Source: Planctomycetota bacterium (GTDB taxonomy: Bacteria > Planctomycetota > Planctomycetia > Pirellulales > PALSA-1355). Taken from it: DNA of 64,000 bases. Every line of letters starts with the position of its first letter. Within the stretch, counting starts at the first letter, position 1. The position numbers and the translations under genes are program-made. Under the pieces are notes generated by a model. It made no database searches. It saw only the letters and a list, made by a program, of their open reading frames with translations, and had not been told where the DNA came from. The stretch is taken from NCBI GenBank assembly GCA_003389325.1, contig QQVE01000046.1, positions 1-64,000 on the forward strand, written 5' to 3'. Shown here one piece after another: positions 1 through 12,656 of this stretch.

Positions 1-13
1 TACTGCCGTCCAT

Positions 14-78
14 GGCTTGGTCTCCGGGTCTGCGTTGTCGTCAAGCAACAACCAACCTAGAGCCAAGCCTGTTTTTTT
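14..78 (+). terminator. possible terminator of an upstream gene
   Basis: GGCTTGG at 14-20 can pair with CCAAGCC at 63-69, and a run of seven T follows at 72-78. The T-run and GC stem suit an intrinsic terminator on the plus strand, but the loop is about 42 nt, so this is weak. No coding frame is recognisable in the first 136 bases. Confidence 0.25.
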
Positions 79-136
79 GAGAACACCAAACGACGCTCCG
101 CTATCCCAATTACGTGGAGCTATTTAGAATGGCGGC

Positions 137-568
137 ATGAGCGCCGAGAGCCACGATTCGAAGAGGACGGCTCGACGCCGCTGGCTGCGATTCAGCTTGC
201 GCGGTCTGCTCATCGCAGTCGCGCTGGTCGCGCTTCCATTGGCGTATCCGCTGCGCTGGATCCACGAGCGTCACGAGGCGATCAAAGACAACATCGCGCG
301 GATGGATCAGGCCGGCAAAACGTCCTGGGACCTTTCCGGCGGCTGGGAGAGTTTTCCTGCCAATCCGGCACAGGCACCGTCGATCCTTGGCCTGTTCGGG
401 GAACCCGGCCTGCCCGCAATCACTTTCCTGTATATCGTCGATGAGCCGCCGAAAGGGATGACGCCCGAGATGCTGCGTATGAAGTCCCTGTTCCCGGAGG
501 CGACGCTCACGTGGTCCTTCGTCGACCGCAACGGCAACTTCTTCCCGGCCACCGAAGAGGACGAATAG
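137..568 (+). CDS. small membrane-anchored planctomycete protein
   Basis: 143 aa with no recognised domain. After a basic N-terminus (residues 10-18, rich in Arg) comes one hydrophobic segment, FSLRGLLIAVALVALPLA, the type of N-terminus seen on many planctomycete proteins of unknown role; it should act as a membrane anchor with the rest outside the cytoplasm. The remaining ~105 residues look like a small folded domain with an acidic end (EEDE). The ATG at 137 gives a start just before the basic stretch. The gene converges on the Kdo transferase gene, whose stop lies 13 nt away. Function unknown. Confidence 0.7.
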   Translation: MSAESHDSKRTARRRWLRFSLRGLLIAVALVALPLAYPLRWIHERHEAIKDNIARMDQAGKTSWDLSGGWESFPANPAQAPSILGLFGEPGLPAITFLYIVDEPPKGMTPEMLRMKSLFPEATLTWSFVDRNGNFFPATEEDE

Positions 569-581
569 CGCGGCCACCGCC

Positions 582-1898
582 TTACGCGGCGGTGCGATGC
601 GGCGACGCCGGTGACGATCCCGTGTGGGCCAGCGCGTCGAGCAAGTCGACGGTGCGCGAGGTGGCCCCCAGATGCGACGCGATAACGTCGCGGGCACGCG
701 CTCCAAGCGCCTCGGCGAAGCTCGGTTCAAACAAGCAGCGGCGCACGAATTCGGTGAGCTCTTCGCCGTCGTGCACCACGACCGACGCGTCGGCTTCGAG
801 CAGCGCGGCGACGACGTCGCGAAAGTTGCGCGTCTTGGGCCCGAACGACACCGCGGCGCCGTAGGCCGCCGGCTCGATCATGTTCTGGCCTTGCCGCTCG
901 CCCATGCTGCCGCCAACGTAGGCGATGGCCGCCGTGCCCCACCAGGCCGCCAGTTCGCCAACGCGATCCACAAGCAACACGCGCACCAGCGGATTGCCGC
1001 CCTCGTCGTTCCACATGCTGCGGCGCTCCCACACCAGGTCGCTGGCGGCCAACAGACGGGCCACCTCTTCGAATCGCTCGGGATGCCGTGGCACGATCAC
1101 CAACCGCAGCCGAGCATGCAGCGCCGACAGCTCGCGATAGGCCTTGATCGCCAGACGCTCTTCGGGCTCCTGCGTGCTGCCGGCCAGAAAGACCACGTCG
1201 CCGGGATCGAATCCGGCCAGCTCGCGCAGCCGCACCGTGGCCGGATTGGCGCGATTGGTCTCGGCGCCGTCGAACTTGAGCGAACCCACCACGTGGACCG
1301 CTTCGGCCGGGGCTCCCAGTTGCACGAAGCGGTCGGCGTACTGTCGATTTTGCGCGGTGACCAGATCGACCTGCGAGAGCACGTGCCGGGCAAGCCGGCC
1401 TGCACGCTGGTAGCCGCGAAAGCTACGGTCGCTCAAGCGGCCGTTGACCACGGCCACTTTGGCCCCCTGGCGCTGCGCCGCGGCGATCAGGTTCGGCCAC
1501 AGCTCCAGTTCCACCAACAACAGCATGCTCGGCCGCACGCGCTCGATCGCCCGGCGCACGGCCCAGGTGAAATCGAGCGGGCAGTAGAACACCGTGTGCT
1601 CGGCATAGCGCGTCTTGGCCAGCGCGTGGCCGGTGAGCGTGGTGGTCGAGATGAGGATGTCCCAGTCGGGATGCCGCCGCTCGATTTCCGAGACCAGCGA
1701 GGCAATCAGGCTCACCTCGCCGAGGCTCACCGCGTGCAACCAAACGCAGGGCGCGTCCGACTCGCGCACGGGCACCCGCCCCAGGATCTTCTCTCCCCAG
1801 CCGGAGCGGTACTTTCCGGTGCGCAGCGCTTGCAGCACGAGCCACGGCGAAACCAGCGCCAACAGGAGCAGGTAGCAGAGATTCAGCAGGTAGGGCAT
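582..1898 (-). CDS. waaA: 3-deoxy-D-manno-octulosonic acid (Kdo) transferase
   Basis: 438 aa, the usual length of WaaA/KdtA, which transfers Kdo from CMP-Kdo to the lipid A precursor at the inner face of the cytoplasmic membrane. An N-terminal hydrophobic helix (about residues 3-25) is the membrane anchor. The glycosyltransferase N-domain follows, with WGEKILGR near residues 34-41 (containing the conserved Glu region) and WLHAVSLGEV, then VELELWPNL and VNGRLSDRS typical of the family. The C-terminal GT-B half holds the nucleotide-sugar site, with FLAGSTQEPEE and GGSMGERQGQNMIEPA. It lies 69 nt downstream of secA on the same strand, so co-transcription is possible. Its presence implies Kdo-containing lipid A, in agreement with lpxK and the heptose genes further on. 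Confidence 0.95.
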   Translation of the reverse strand: MPYLLNLCYLLLLALVSPWLVLQALRTGKYRSGWGEKILGRVPVRESDAPCVWLHAVSLGEVSLIASLVSEIERRHPDWDILISTTTLTGHALAKTRYAEHTVFYCPLDFTWAVRRAIERVRPSMLLLVELELWPNLIAAAQRQGAKVAVVNGRLSDRSFRGYQRAGRLARHVLSQVDLVTAQNRQYADRFVQLGAPAEAVHVVGSLKFDGAETNRANPATVRLRELAGFDPGDVVFLAGSTQEPEERLAIKAYRELSALHARLRLVIVPRHPERFEEVARLLAASDLVWERRSMWNDEGGNPLVRVLLVDRVGELAAWWGTAAIAYVGGSMGERQGQNMIEPAAYGAAVSFGPKTRNFRDVVAALLEADASVVVHDGEELTEFVRRCLFEPSFAEALGARARDVIASHLGATSRTVDLLDALAHTGSSPASPHRTAA

Positions 1899-1967
1899 CG
1901 GGGAATCCTTTCCACCGTTGTCGCGAGGCGTGCGAGAGGAATGCCGGCTCCTTCCGGCGGGATCTTG

Positions 1968-5651
<3,684 letters not shown>

Positions 5652-5769
5652 ACAGAACTAGACTCGTTCCGGGTGAATTCGAACCGGCGCTTGAGCAATT
5701 GGTCGCATCACTCCCGGGGGGGCGATTCAAGCGCGGACCAGAAAGGCGTAAACTTTGCAATCGCCGTAA

Positions 5770-5796
5770 TTTATAACGATTATTACGAAGGGTCAA
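5770..5796 (-). promoter_or_regulatory. candidate promoter of secA
   Basis: On the minus strand TTGACC (5796-5791) is followed after 15 nt by TATAAA (5775-5770); a 17-nt spacing would instead give TAAATT. This AT-rich patch in an otherwise GC-rich 240-nt gap lies about 120 nt upstream of the secA start. The spacing is short for a sigma70 promoter, so this is tentative. Confidence 0.4.
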
Positions 5797-5892
5797 TAAC
5801 GGTTGTTCGCGGCCTCCCCTGGGGCGGCAGCGGTCCCCATGCGTAAGTCTTTTCGCCGCCTGATGCACCTGATTGGCACCTGATCCGACGCC

Positions 5893-6702
5893 ATGCCTTG
5901 GCCCAAAGCACTCGAAACCGCCGACGTGACCGGACAGATGGTCGTCTTGGGCACGGGTACCAGCGTCGGTGTGCCGGTCGTGGGCTGCGGCTGCGACGTG
6001 TGCACCAGCAGCGATCCGCACAACAAACGCTTGCGGTGCTCGCTGGTGCTGGGCCTTCCCGGCGGCACCCTGCTGGTCGACACCACACCCGACTTGCGCA
6101 CCCAATTGCTGCGCGAGAAGATCGGCCTGGTGCATGCCACACTCTACACGCACGATCACGCCGACCACGTCTTCGGGCTGGATGATCTGCGGCTGTTTCC
6201 CTACTACCTGGGTCACGCGATGCCGGTCTACTGCGAGGAGCAGGTCGAGGCCCGGATTCGCAAGTCGTTCGACTACGCGTTCGCGCACGAGGCGTCCAAC
6301 TACGCCGGCGGCGTGCCGCAGATTGCCTTCCAGCGGATCACTACCGAGCCGTTCGAGGTGTTGGGGACGCCCGTGGTGCCCATCCGGCTCACGCACGGCC
6401 GCTTTCGCGTGTTGGGCTTTCGCTTCGGCAACGTGGCCTACTGCACCGACACCAACACCATTCCCGAGGAGAGCTGGCCGAAACTCGCGGGACTCGACGT
6501 GCTGATCCTCGACGCCCTGCGGCCCAAGTCGCACCCGACGCACTTCAGCCTCGACGAGGCGGTCGAAGTCGCCAAGCGTGTCGGCGCCAAGCGCACCTAC
6601 TTCACGCACATGTCGCACGACCTGGAGCACGAGGCCACTAACCGCGCACTGCCCGAGGGCATGGAACTGGCATACGACGGGCTGCGGATCCCGTTGACCT
6701 AG
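5893..6702 (+). CDS. PhnP-like MBL-fold metallo-hydrolase
   Basis: 269 aa. A metallo-beta-lactamase-fold phosphodiesterase of the PhnP group, probably cutting a cyclic phosphodiester. The first half has GTGTSVGVPVVGCGCDVC, with the Cys pattern that binds structural zinc in PhnP; then the metal site THDHADHVFGLDDL (near residues 88-101) and late metal ligands in DALRPKSHPTHFSLDEA and YFTHMSHDLEHE. The family members range from PhnP to poorly defined hydrolases, and no phosphonate (phn) genes are nearby, so the substrate is open. It is transcribed divergently from secA. Confidence 0.88.
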   Translation: MPWPKALETADVTGQMVVLGTGTSVGVPVVGCGCDVCTSSDPHNKRLRCSLVLGLPGGTLLVDTTPDLRTQLLREKIGLVHATLYTHDHADHVFGLDDLRLFPYYLGHAMPVYCEEQVEARIRKSFDYAFAHEASNYAGGVPQIAFQRITTEPFEVLGTPVVPIRLTHGRFRVLGFRFGNVAYCTDTNTIPEESWPKLAGLDVLILDALRPKSHPTHFSLDEAVEVAKRVGAKRTYFTHMSHDLEHEATNRALPEGMELAYDGLRIPLT

Positions 6703-6706
6703 GGTT

Positions 6707-6885
6707 ACGAGGAGGGAACGCAAAGACGCCAAGTCGCAAAGAAGCGCCGGAAAAGAAGTACGACGTACGAACAGATTTGCGCTCATTGCCCTACCACTCC
6801 TCCCCTGCCCTTTCCATATCTTCATTTCTTCCTTGTTCTCTTCTTAGCGACTTTGCGCCTTCGCGTCTTTGCGTTCCCTCCTCGT
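6707..6885. repeat. long inverted repeat, interspersed-repeat-like
   Basis: The 23-nt arm at 6707-6729 is perfectly complementary to 6863-6885 (GCGTCTTTGCGTTCCCTCCT...), and imperfect pairing extends another 15 nt or so inward. The arms carry a degenerate unit around TTTGCG/TTCGCG recurring every 8-9 nt. About 130 nt of non-coding sequence separates them. It lies between the convergent PhnP-like and prc genes. It looks like a dispersed repeat rather than a simple terminator. Confidence 0.7.
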
Positions 6886-6899
6886 CCGTTAAGCGCATG

Positions 6900-6926
6900 A
6901 AAAAACCCAGGGAGTTCATCCCTGGG
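6900..6926 (-). terminator. intrinsic terminator of prc
   Basis: On the minus strand CCCAGGG, a 7-nt loop and CCCTGGG are followed directly by TTTTTT (6905-6900). It begins about 30 nt past the prc stop codon. A textbook Rho-independent terminator. Confidence 0.85.
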
Positions 6927-6956
6927 CTTTGAATCTCGCGATGTTGCCCGTCGACG

Positions 6957-9047
6957 CTACCGTTTGATGGCGGCAGCCTGCGGCGTGCCGAGCATGCGGA
7001 CGTAGTCGGTCGTGATGTCGAGCACTTCGTCGAAGTAGTAGTCGCGCTTGACGACCGGGCGGTTCGGGTCGTTCATCTCTTCGAACTCTTCCTGCTCGTG
7101 CTTCTCGGCCGACATGTCGCCCTTGTTCTCCATGAACTTCTCGCGCTTCAGCGAGATCGTCTTCTCTTCCTTCTGGGCGTTGAAGCGATCGATCTCCTTC
7201 TGCAGCTTCTGGAAGTCTTCCGACTTGCTGCACCGCTCGGCCGACAGCCGCCGCAGGGCTTGCAGCAGGCGAGGATCGACCATGTTGTAGTTAACGTGCT
7301 CGGCCGCTTCGACGCGATCGAACTTCATCGCGTAGTCGAGGCTCGATTCGCCGACGTCCAGCACCCCGCTGATCGAAGGCAGCACGACGTCGGCCAGCAC
7401 GCCGCGATTCTGGGTGCTGTCGCCGTCGGGGCGATAGAACTGCTGCATCGTGATCTTGAGCGCTCCCAACTGCGGGGCGTTGGTCACGCCGCGGAACATC
7501 CGCTGGCTCAGGTCGAGCAGGCTCTGCACCGTGCCCTTGCCGTGCGTGGCGGTGTCGCCGACGATGATGCCGCGCTCGTAGTCCTGGATCGCGCCGGCGA
7601 AGATCTCGCTGGCGCTGGCGCTAAACTTGCTGGTCAGCACGACCAGCGGGCCGTCCCACATCACGCCCCGCTCGGTGTCGTCATACTGCGTCTTCTGGCC
7701 GTCGAAGTCCTTGACCTGCACAACCGGGCCGCTGTCGATGAACAAACCGGTGAGGTTGATCGACTCGGTCAGCGAGCCGCCGCCGTTGTGCCGCAGGTCG
7801 ACGACCACCGCGTCGACGCCCTCGCGGTTGAACTTGTCGAGCAGCACCGCCACGTCGCGGGTCGTGCTCTTGAAGTCCTCGCGGCCGTTGCGGGCTCCGC
7901 TCATGTCCATGTAGAAGCTCGGCAGGTTGATCACGCCCACCTTGTACGGCGAGCCGTCAGGCTTCTTGCCGGCTTCGAGAATCTCGCTACGGGCTTCCTG
8001 ATCGGTCAGCTCGATCTGCTGTCGCGTGATGGCATACACGACCGGATCGGGCTTGCCCTTGGGAATCACTTCCAGCCGCACGATCGTGCCGGAATGGCCG
8101 CGGATCAGGCTCACCACGTCGTTGAGCTTCATGTCTTTCACGTCGACGATCGGGCCTTCGTCGCCCTGCCCCACGCCGACGATACGGTCTTCGATCTTCA
8201 GGCGGCCATCCTTCGCGGCCGCTCCGCCGGGAATGATTTTCTTGACCAGCGTTTCACCGTCGGGGGCTTCGAGCGCCGCGCCGATGCCTTCCAGCTTCAG
8301 ACGCATCTGGATCTCGAAGTTCTCCAGCGTATCGGCCGACATGTAGCTGGTGTGCGGATCGTACGACGTCGTGAGCGCCGTGAGATACATCTCAAGCAGC
8401 TCGTCGTTGTCGGTCTGACGCATCCGCTTGGCCAAGTGCTGATAGCGCTTGGCGATCTTGCCTTGCGCTTCCTTGCCGGTCAGGTCCTTGTCGAGCTCCA
8501 GATCGAGAAGCTCATACTTGACCCGCTTGCGCCAGCGGTCGCGCAGCTCGGCGTCGTTCTTGGCGTAGCCGATCTCGTCGGGATCGGTCACCATCACCTC
8601 GTCGACGCTGAAGTCATGCGGCTGGTAGACCAACTCGTTGACCAGCTTCACGCGCTCGTCGATCCGGTCGAGAAATTGCTGAAACACGCGGTAGGCCACC
8701 GTCGTGTCGCCCCGCACGGCCAGGTCGTCCAGCTGGTCGCGATAATTGCGCCAGTGGTCGACGTCCGATTGCGTGAAGAAAACCTTCCGCGGGTCGAGCA
8801 TCTTGAGATAATTGTCGAGCCAGCGCTCGCTGATCTCGTTGTCCAGGGGATGCCGCGTCAGGTGCTCACGATTCATCAGAATCGTGATCGCCCGGGTCAC
8901 GTGCTTATCCGCCGCCGCCGGGCCCGTGGGCTCGGCCGCCGTGGGCCGGACCAACAGCACCGCACTCGCCAGCACCGCCAAAACCAAGGCTCCCAGGATC
9001 CATTGCGTTCTCCGCAAACGGCTCGTTCCGGCGGTAAGCTGCTTCAT
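6957..9047 (-). CDS. prc: tail-specific (C-terminal processing) protease, family S41
   Basis: 696 aa, similar in size to E. coli Prc/Tsp, a periplasmic serine protease that degrades proteins from their C-termini. An N-terminal transmembrane helix or uncleaved signal (residues 14-37) is followed by the Tsp N-terminal helical domain (about 45-235), a PDZ domain (about 240-345, with GIGAALEAPDGETLVKKIIP) and the S41 catalytic core. The core has the Ser in TSKFSASASEIFAGA (near residue 480) and the Lys in THGKGTVQSLL; the Prc-specific C-terminal domain, rich in Lys/Glu, ends the protein. AGAGGGA sits 7 nt before the ATG. The gene stands alone and has its own terminator. Confidence 0.94.
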   Translation of the reverse strand: MKQLTAGTSRLRRTQWILGALVLAVLASAVLLVRPTAAEPTGPAAADKHVTRAITILMNREHLTRHPLDNEISERWLDNYLKMLDPRKVFFTQSDVDHWRNYRDQLDDLAVRGDTTVAYRVFQQFLDRIDERVKLVNELVYQPHDFSVDEVMVTDPDEIGYAKNDAELRDRWRKRVKYELLDLELDKDLTGKEAQGKIAKRYQHLAKRMRQTDNDELLEMYLTALTTSYDPHTSYMSADTLENFEIQMRLKLEGIGAALEAPDGETLVKKIIPGGAAAKDGRLKIEDRIVGVGQGDEGPIVDVKDMKLNDVVSLIRGHSGTIVRLEVIPKGKPDPVVYAITRQQIELTDQEARSEILEAGKKPDGSPYKVGVINLPSFYMDMSGARNGREDFKSTTRDVAVLLDKFNREGVDAVVVDLRHNGGGSLTESINLTGLFIDSGPVVQVKDFDGQKTQYDDTERGVMWDGPLVVLTSKFSASASEIFAGAIQDYERGIIVGDTATHGKGTVQSLLDLSQRMFRGVTNAPQLGALKITMQQFYRPDGDSTQNRGVLADVVLPSISGVLDVGESSLDYAMKFDRVEAAEHVNYNMVDPRLLQALRRLSAERCSKSEDFQKLQKEIDRFNAQKEEKTISLKREKFMENKGDMSAEKHEQEEFEEMNDPNRPVVKRDYYFDEVLDITTDYVRMLGTPQAAAIKR

Positions 9048-9366
9048 CGGACATCCCTCTTGGAGTTTCGTACAGAACCTAAGTTCTACAATCGAAAAGA
9101 TTTAACAAGGATCGTATACACCCCGGCTCCGGAATGCAAGATCAGCGACCATGACTCGAAAGCACACCGCCTCCGCCACATTGGCCCACAAGCCAAGTCG
9201 GGCGAAGCGATTGCGCTCCTCTGAATACTTACGACATGAGTGGGGAGTTGGGTCGCGCCGCCGCGGCCACGGGCTGCGAGAAAACGCGAGGGACACGGCG
9301 GCCGCTCGGGCCGCAACACAAGGTCCAGCTAGTGATTGATCGGCGGGAATTACCATCTGACCTGAA
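9048..9366. other. intergenic region upstream of prc, no gene seen
   Basis: This 319-nt stretch lies between the prc start and the chelatase stop, both minus-strand. The part next to prc (9080-9120) is AT-rich and should hold the prc promoter, but no hexamer pair at good spacing stands out. Short open frames here lack any family character. I see no RNA gene or strong hairpin. Confidence 0.6.
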
Positions 9367-10212
9367 TCAATGCTTCTCCAGGGCACGATCGCCTGTAACG
9401 GTTGCGCCGGGCCGCGGCTCCGGCGGCGCTGATAGCGTGTCGCGGGCCCGATCGAGTGCGGCGCGGGCGACGTGCTGGGAGGGGCCCAAACGCCCGGTGG
9501 CGATCCACTCGGTCTCCGGATGCTGACCGGCCCGATGGCCAACCATTTGAGCGATGCGGTCCAGCAAGACGCCCCCGAAGAGCAGGTGGGGCTGTACCAC
9601 GACGCGGCGCAGGCCGGTGCTGGCCACGCCTTTGAGCATCTGCTCCAGCCCCGGCTCGGCCATCGCCACGAATGCCGTCTCGACCCGCCCGGCACGTGCG
9701 TCTCGAGCTCGCAATCCGGCGAACTGACGCATTTCGCGCGTCGCTTCAGAGTCGCGACTCCCTCGTCCCACCAGCACCAGGGCCGTCTCCTCCCCGGAGA
9801 TCGTGTCGCGGCCGGCCAGCGCCTCGTCGTAACGCCGATTCGAAAGTTCGACGATCTCGGGGTGACATCCCAGATGGCGGCTTTGGCAGATGTCGATGCT
9901 GGGGAACGCACGGGCCGATTCGGCTACGGCGGCGGGGATGTCGCGTTTGGCGTGCCCGGCAGCGAACAACAACAGCGGCACAACGCACACCCGGTCCACG
10001 CCGCGCTCGACAAGCGTGCGAAGCCCGGTGGCGATATCGGGAGCGGCAAACTCCAGGAAGCACGGCTCGACGGCCGCGTCGCCCGCCAGGTCGGCGATCT
10101 GCTTTGCGGTGGCCAGAAACTCGTCGACGCCCACCTGCTCGCGCGAACCGTGCCCGACCACGAGCAGACCCGTCCGCGGGGGAAACGTGATCTCGGCATT
10201 GCGCGTTGTCAT
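9367..10212 (-). CDS. cbiX: sirohydrochlorin chelatase (CbiX/SirB family), two-domain
   Basis: A class II chelatase that inserts Co or Fe into sirohydrochlorin in cobalamin or sirohaem synthesis. The protein is a tandem of two chelatase repeats: the first (from GLLVVGHGSREQ) keeps the metal-binding His in GHGSR and in LFAAGHAKRDIP; the second (from ALVLVGRGSRDSE) has Arg instead of the first His, so the N-terminal half should carry the active site. The chosen start, ATG at 10212 (MTTRNAEITFPP), has GAGG just upstream; the frame stays open to a GTG at 10254, giving up to 14 more Arg-rich residues. No other tetrapyrrole gene is nearby. Confidence 0.88.
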   Translation of the reverse strand: MTTRNAEITFPPRTGLLVVGHGSREQVGVDEFLATAKQIADLAGDAAVEPCFLEFAAPDIATGLRTLVERGVDRVCVVPLLLFAAGHAKRDIPAAVAESARAFPSIDICQSRHLGCHPEIVELSNRRYDEALAGRDTISGEETALVLVGRGSRDSEATREMRQFAGLRARDARAGRVETAFVAMAEPGLEQMLKGVASTGLRRVVVQPHLLFGGVLLDRIAQMVGHRAGQHPETEWIATGRLGPSQHVARAALDRARDTLSAPPEPRPGATVTGDRALEKH

Positions 10213-10458
10213 GTCGCCTCGCATCCGGCCCTCGCGTCGCTCATTTGCCCGCACGATCCGGTCCTATTCTAGAGGCCATCGGGCAGAGTCAACCGGCAAA
10301 CGACGTTTCGCTCGGGGTACGACGCATCGCCGAGCGACGCACGCGCTCCAACATGGCGCTGCTGGGGAGGGGGCATGTTATACTGGCGCGAGCCGGCACT
10401 TGGGCGAGCGCCGGCGTGACCCCTGCTCCAGACCACGCTTTGCGAAGCGGCGCGCTTT

Positions 10459-12300
10459 GTGTACGTCTACCTCACCATGACCGTCGGCAGTCGGGCCGGC
10501 ATCAGCTTCATGCTGGACCCGACCGAAGAGAATCGCATCGGCCGCGATCCGGAATGCACGATCACGCTGGGCGACCCGCTTTGCTCGCGCGTGCACGCCA
10601 TCGTCTTGCAGCAAAGCGGCGTGTGGCACTTGCGGGACTGCGGCAGCCGCAACGGCACGCTAGTCAATGATCAGAAGATCGACGATGCAGTCCTAGCCGA
10701 CGGTCACTCGGTGCGCGTGGGCACGACGGAATTCGAGTTTCATTGCGCCGACCAGCCGCCCACGCTTGCTTCGCAGGCCGACGGCGGACAAACCGAAACG
10801 GTCATCAAGAACTTTCCCATGGCCGACGGCGTAGTCGAGCCGCAGCCCTTGGCGGCGCTGGCCGACTCGCGACGCGCGCAAGAGCTGCTGCTGCTCTACC
10901 AGTTCAGCATTAAGCTGCTGGGCTGCGAGTCGCCCGACGAAGTCGTGCGCAACTCGTTGGAGCTGGTGCACGAGTGGACACACGCCACGGTCGTCGGCTT
11001 TCTGTCACTCACCGACCAGGGCGACTTGAAGCCCCGGCTCGTCGTGCCGCCCGACGCCACGCCCCACACGGTACTCAACCGCGAGCTCACCGAACTGGTC
11101 TGCCGGCAGAAGCAGGCCATCTGGGTTGCCAATCAGCGGGCCGGCGAGACCATGGACAACCTGGAACATTACGCCGACGCGCTCTGCGTGCCGCTGGTGC
11201 ACGACGCGACGGTCCTCGGCGCCTTACACATCTACCTCGAGCGCGGCCGCTTCCGCCAGAGCGACTTCGATTTCGCGATCTCGCTGGCGAGCATCATGAC
11301 CGTGGCGCTGGTGCGAGCCCGCCGCGAAGCCAGTCTGAGCACCGACTACCAGAACCTGATGGCCAAGTTGCCCGACCAGGGCGAGATCATCGGCAACAGT
11401 TCGGGCATGGTCGAGCTGAAAAGCAAGATCGCCCGCATCGGCCGTTCGACCAGTTGCGTGTTGATCACCGGCGAGAGCGGGACCGGCAAGGAACTGATTG
11501 CCCGGGCTGTGCACCAGGCCAGCCCCCGGGCCGACCGCCCGATGTTGTGCGTCAACTGCGCGGCGATTCCCCACGACCTGATGGACAGCCAACTGTTCGG
11601 CCACAAGGCCGGCGCCTTCACCGGCGCCGACCGCGATCACGAGGGCTACTTTCAGCAGGCGGACCAGGGAACGCTGTTTCTGGACGAGGTCGGCGAGATG
11701 ACGCTCGAAGGCCAGGCTCGGCTGCTGCGCATTCTCGAAAAGCATCCGTTCCTGCCGGTGGGCGCGCAGCAGGAAGTGAGCGTCGATGTGCGCGTGATCG
11801 CGGCCACGAATCAGGATCTGGAAGCGTACTGCAAAGAGCGAAAGTTTCGCGAGGACCTGTACTATCGGCTGGCCGTGTTCGAGCTGCAGGCTCCGCCGCT
11901 GCGCGAGCGGGGCGAGGACATCGGGCTGCTGATCGATTTTTTTCTCGATCACTTTCGCCGCCAGCACGGCCGCCCTAATCTCCAGCTTTCCGACGCGGCC
12001 CGTACGAAGCTGCTGGCCTATTCGTGGCCGGGCAACGTGCGGCAACTGCGCAACGTGATCGACAGCGCCGTGGTGCTGGCCGAGGACGCGGAAATCAAGG
12101 TCGGCGACCTGGGGCTGCGCGAGCCGGGCCCCGACGAGATCGAATCGCTCAAACTGAAGGACTGGGAGCAAAAACTCATCGTCGAGGCGCTGCGACGCAG
12201 CGGCGGAAACGTGCCCGAGGCCGCCACCCTGTTGGGGATCGGGCGGGCGACGTTGTATTATAAGGTCAAGCAGTACGGCCTCACGCCGTCCGAAAGCTGA
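10459..12300 (+). CDS. FHA-GAF sigma54-dependent transcriptional activator
   Basis: 613 aa. Domain order: forkhead-associated domain (1-95, with NRIGRDPECTI and DCGSRNGTLVN), which binds phosphothreonine; GAF-type sensor domain (about 140-290); AAA+ sigma54-interaction domain (about 305-530) with Walker A GESGTGKE, the GAFTGA loop that touches sigma54, Walker B LFLDEVGEM and arginine-finger region; and a Fis-type helix-turn-helix (from about 560, NVPEAATLLGIGRATLYYKV). It should activate sigma54 promoters in response to a phosphorylation signal rather than through a classical receiver domain. The frame opens with GTG at 10459; an ATG at 10477 is an alternative start. The kinase partner and target genes are not evident here. 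Confidence 0.93.
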   Translation: MYVYLTMTVGSRAGISFMLDPTEENRIGRDPECTITLGDPLCSRVHAIVLQQSGVWHLRDCGSRNGTLVNDQKIDDAVLADGHSVRVGTTEFEFHCADQPPTLASQADGGQTETVIKNFPMADGVVEPQPLAALADSRRAQELLLLYQFSIKLLGCESPDEVVRNSLELVHEWTHATVVGFLSLTDQGDLKPRLVVPPDATPHTVLNRELTELVCRQKQAIWVANQRAGETMDNLEHYADALCVPLVHDATVLGALHIYLERGRFRQSDFDFAISLASIMTVALVRARREASLSTDYQNLMAKLPDQGEIIGNSSGMVELKSKIARIGRSTSCVLITGESGTGKELIARAVHQASPRADRPMLCVNCAAIPHDLMDSQLFGHKAGAFTGADRDHEGYFQQADQGTLFLDEVGEMTLEGQARLLRILEKHPFLPVGAQQEVSVDVRVIAATNQDLEAYCKERKFREDLYYRLAVFELQAPPLRERGEDIGLLIDFFLDHFRRQHGRPNLQLSDAARTKLLAYSWPGNVRQLRNVIDSAVVLAEDAEIKVGDLGLREPGPDEIESLKLKDWEQKLIVEALRRSGGNVPEAATLLGIGRATLYYKVKQYGLTPSES

Positions 12301-12332
12301 ACATCATCGCCACGAACCCACAGCGAACCTCC

Positions 12333-12572
12333 ATGCCCTTCAAGGTTATTCTGGGTTACCTCGTGATCGCCGCGATCCTCATCGGTCCGCTGGCGTGGAT
12401 GGTATATTTTCTGCGCAATCCCTACCGGGCCATGCATACGAGCAAGCCCACCGCCGCAGTAGGAAACGCTCTGCAAGAACTCGACCGCATCACGCGACCG
12501 TCGATTCAACACGCTGCAGAAGCCGAAGACGAAGCCCAACGGCCTGAAGACGACGACATCGGCGGTGAATAA
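12333..12572 (+). CDS. small single-pass membrane protein
   Basis: 79 aa: a hydrophobic N-terminal helix (about residues 4-27), the basic-aromatic FLRNPYRAMHTSK, then an acidic tail ending EDDDIGGE. It starts 32 nt after the sigma54 activator and may be co-transcribed with it. No family recognised; the frame is supported by its clear membrane protein character and placement. Confidence 0.6.
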   Translation: MPFKVILGYLVIAAILIGPLAWMVYFLRNPYRAMHTSKPTAAVGNALQELDRITRPSIQHAAEAEDEAQRPEDDDIGGE

Positions 12573-12656
12573 GACGCCACTACCGCGCGGCGGCACCATC
12601 GCGAAATCCCCTTTGCTGACCTTCCCGAATCCTCCGCAACCCTCGCGAGCCCTACG

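Noticed and set aside
7098..9224. 708-codon plus-strand frame opposite prc
   Set aside because: Shadow of a well-supported protease gene; no ribosome site or family.
9102..9911. 269-codon minus-strand frame that overlaps the chelatase in another frame and enters the prc upstream region
   Set aside because: Product is Arg/Ser-rich without any motif; the chelatase frame has clear repeats.
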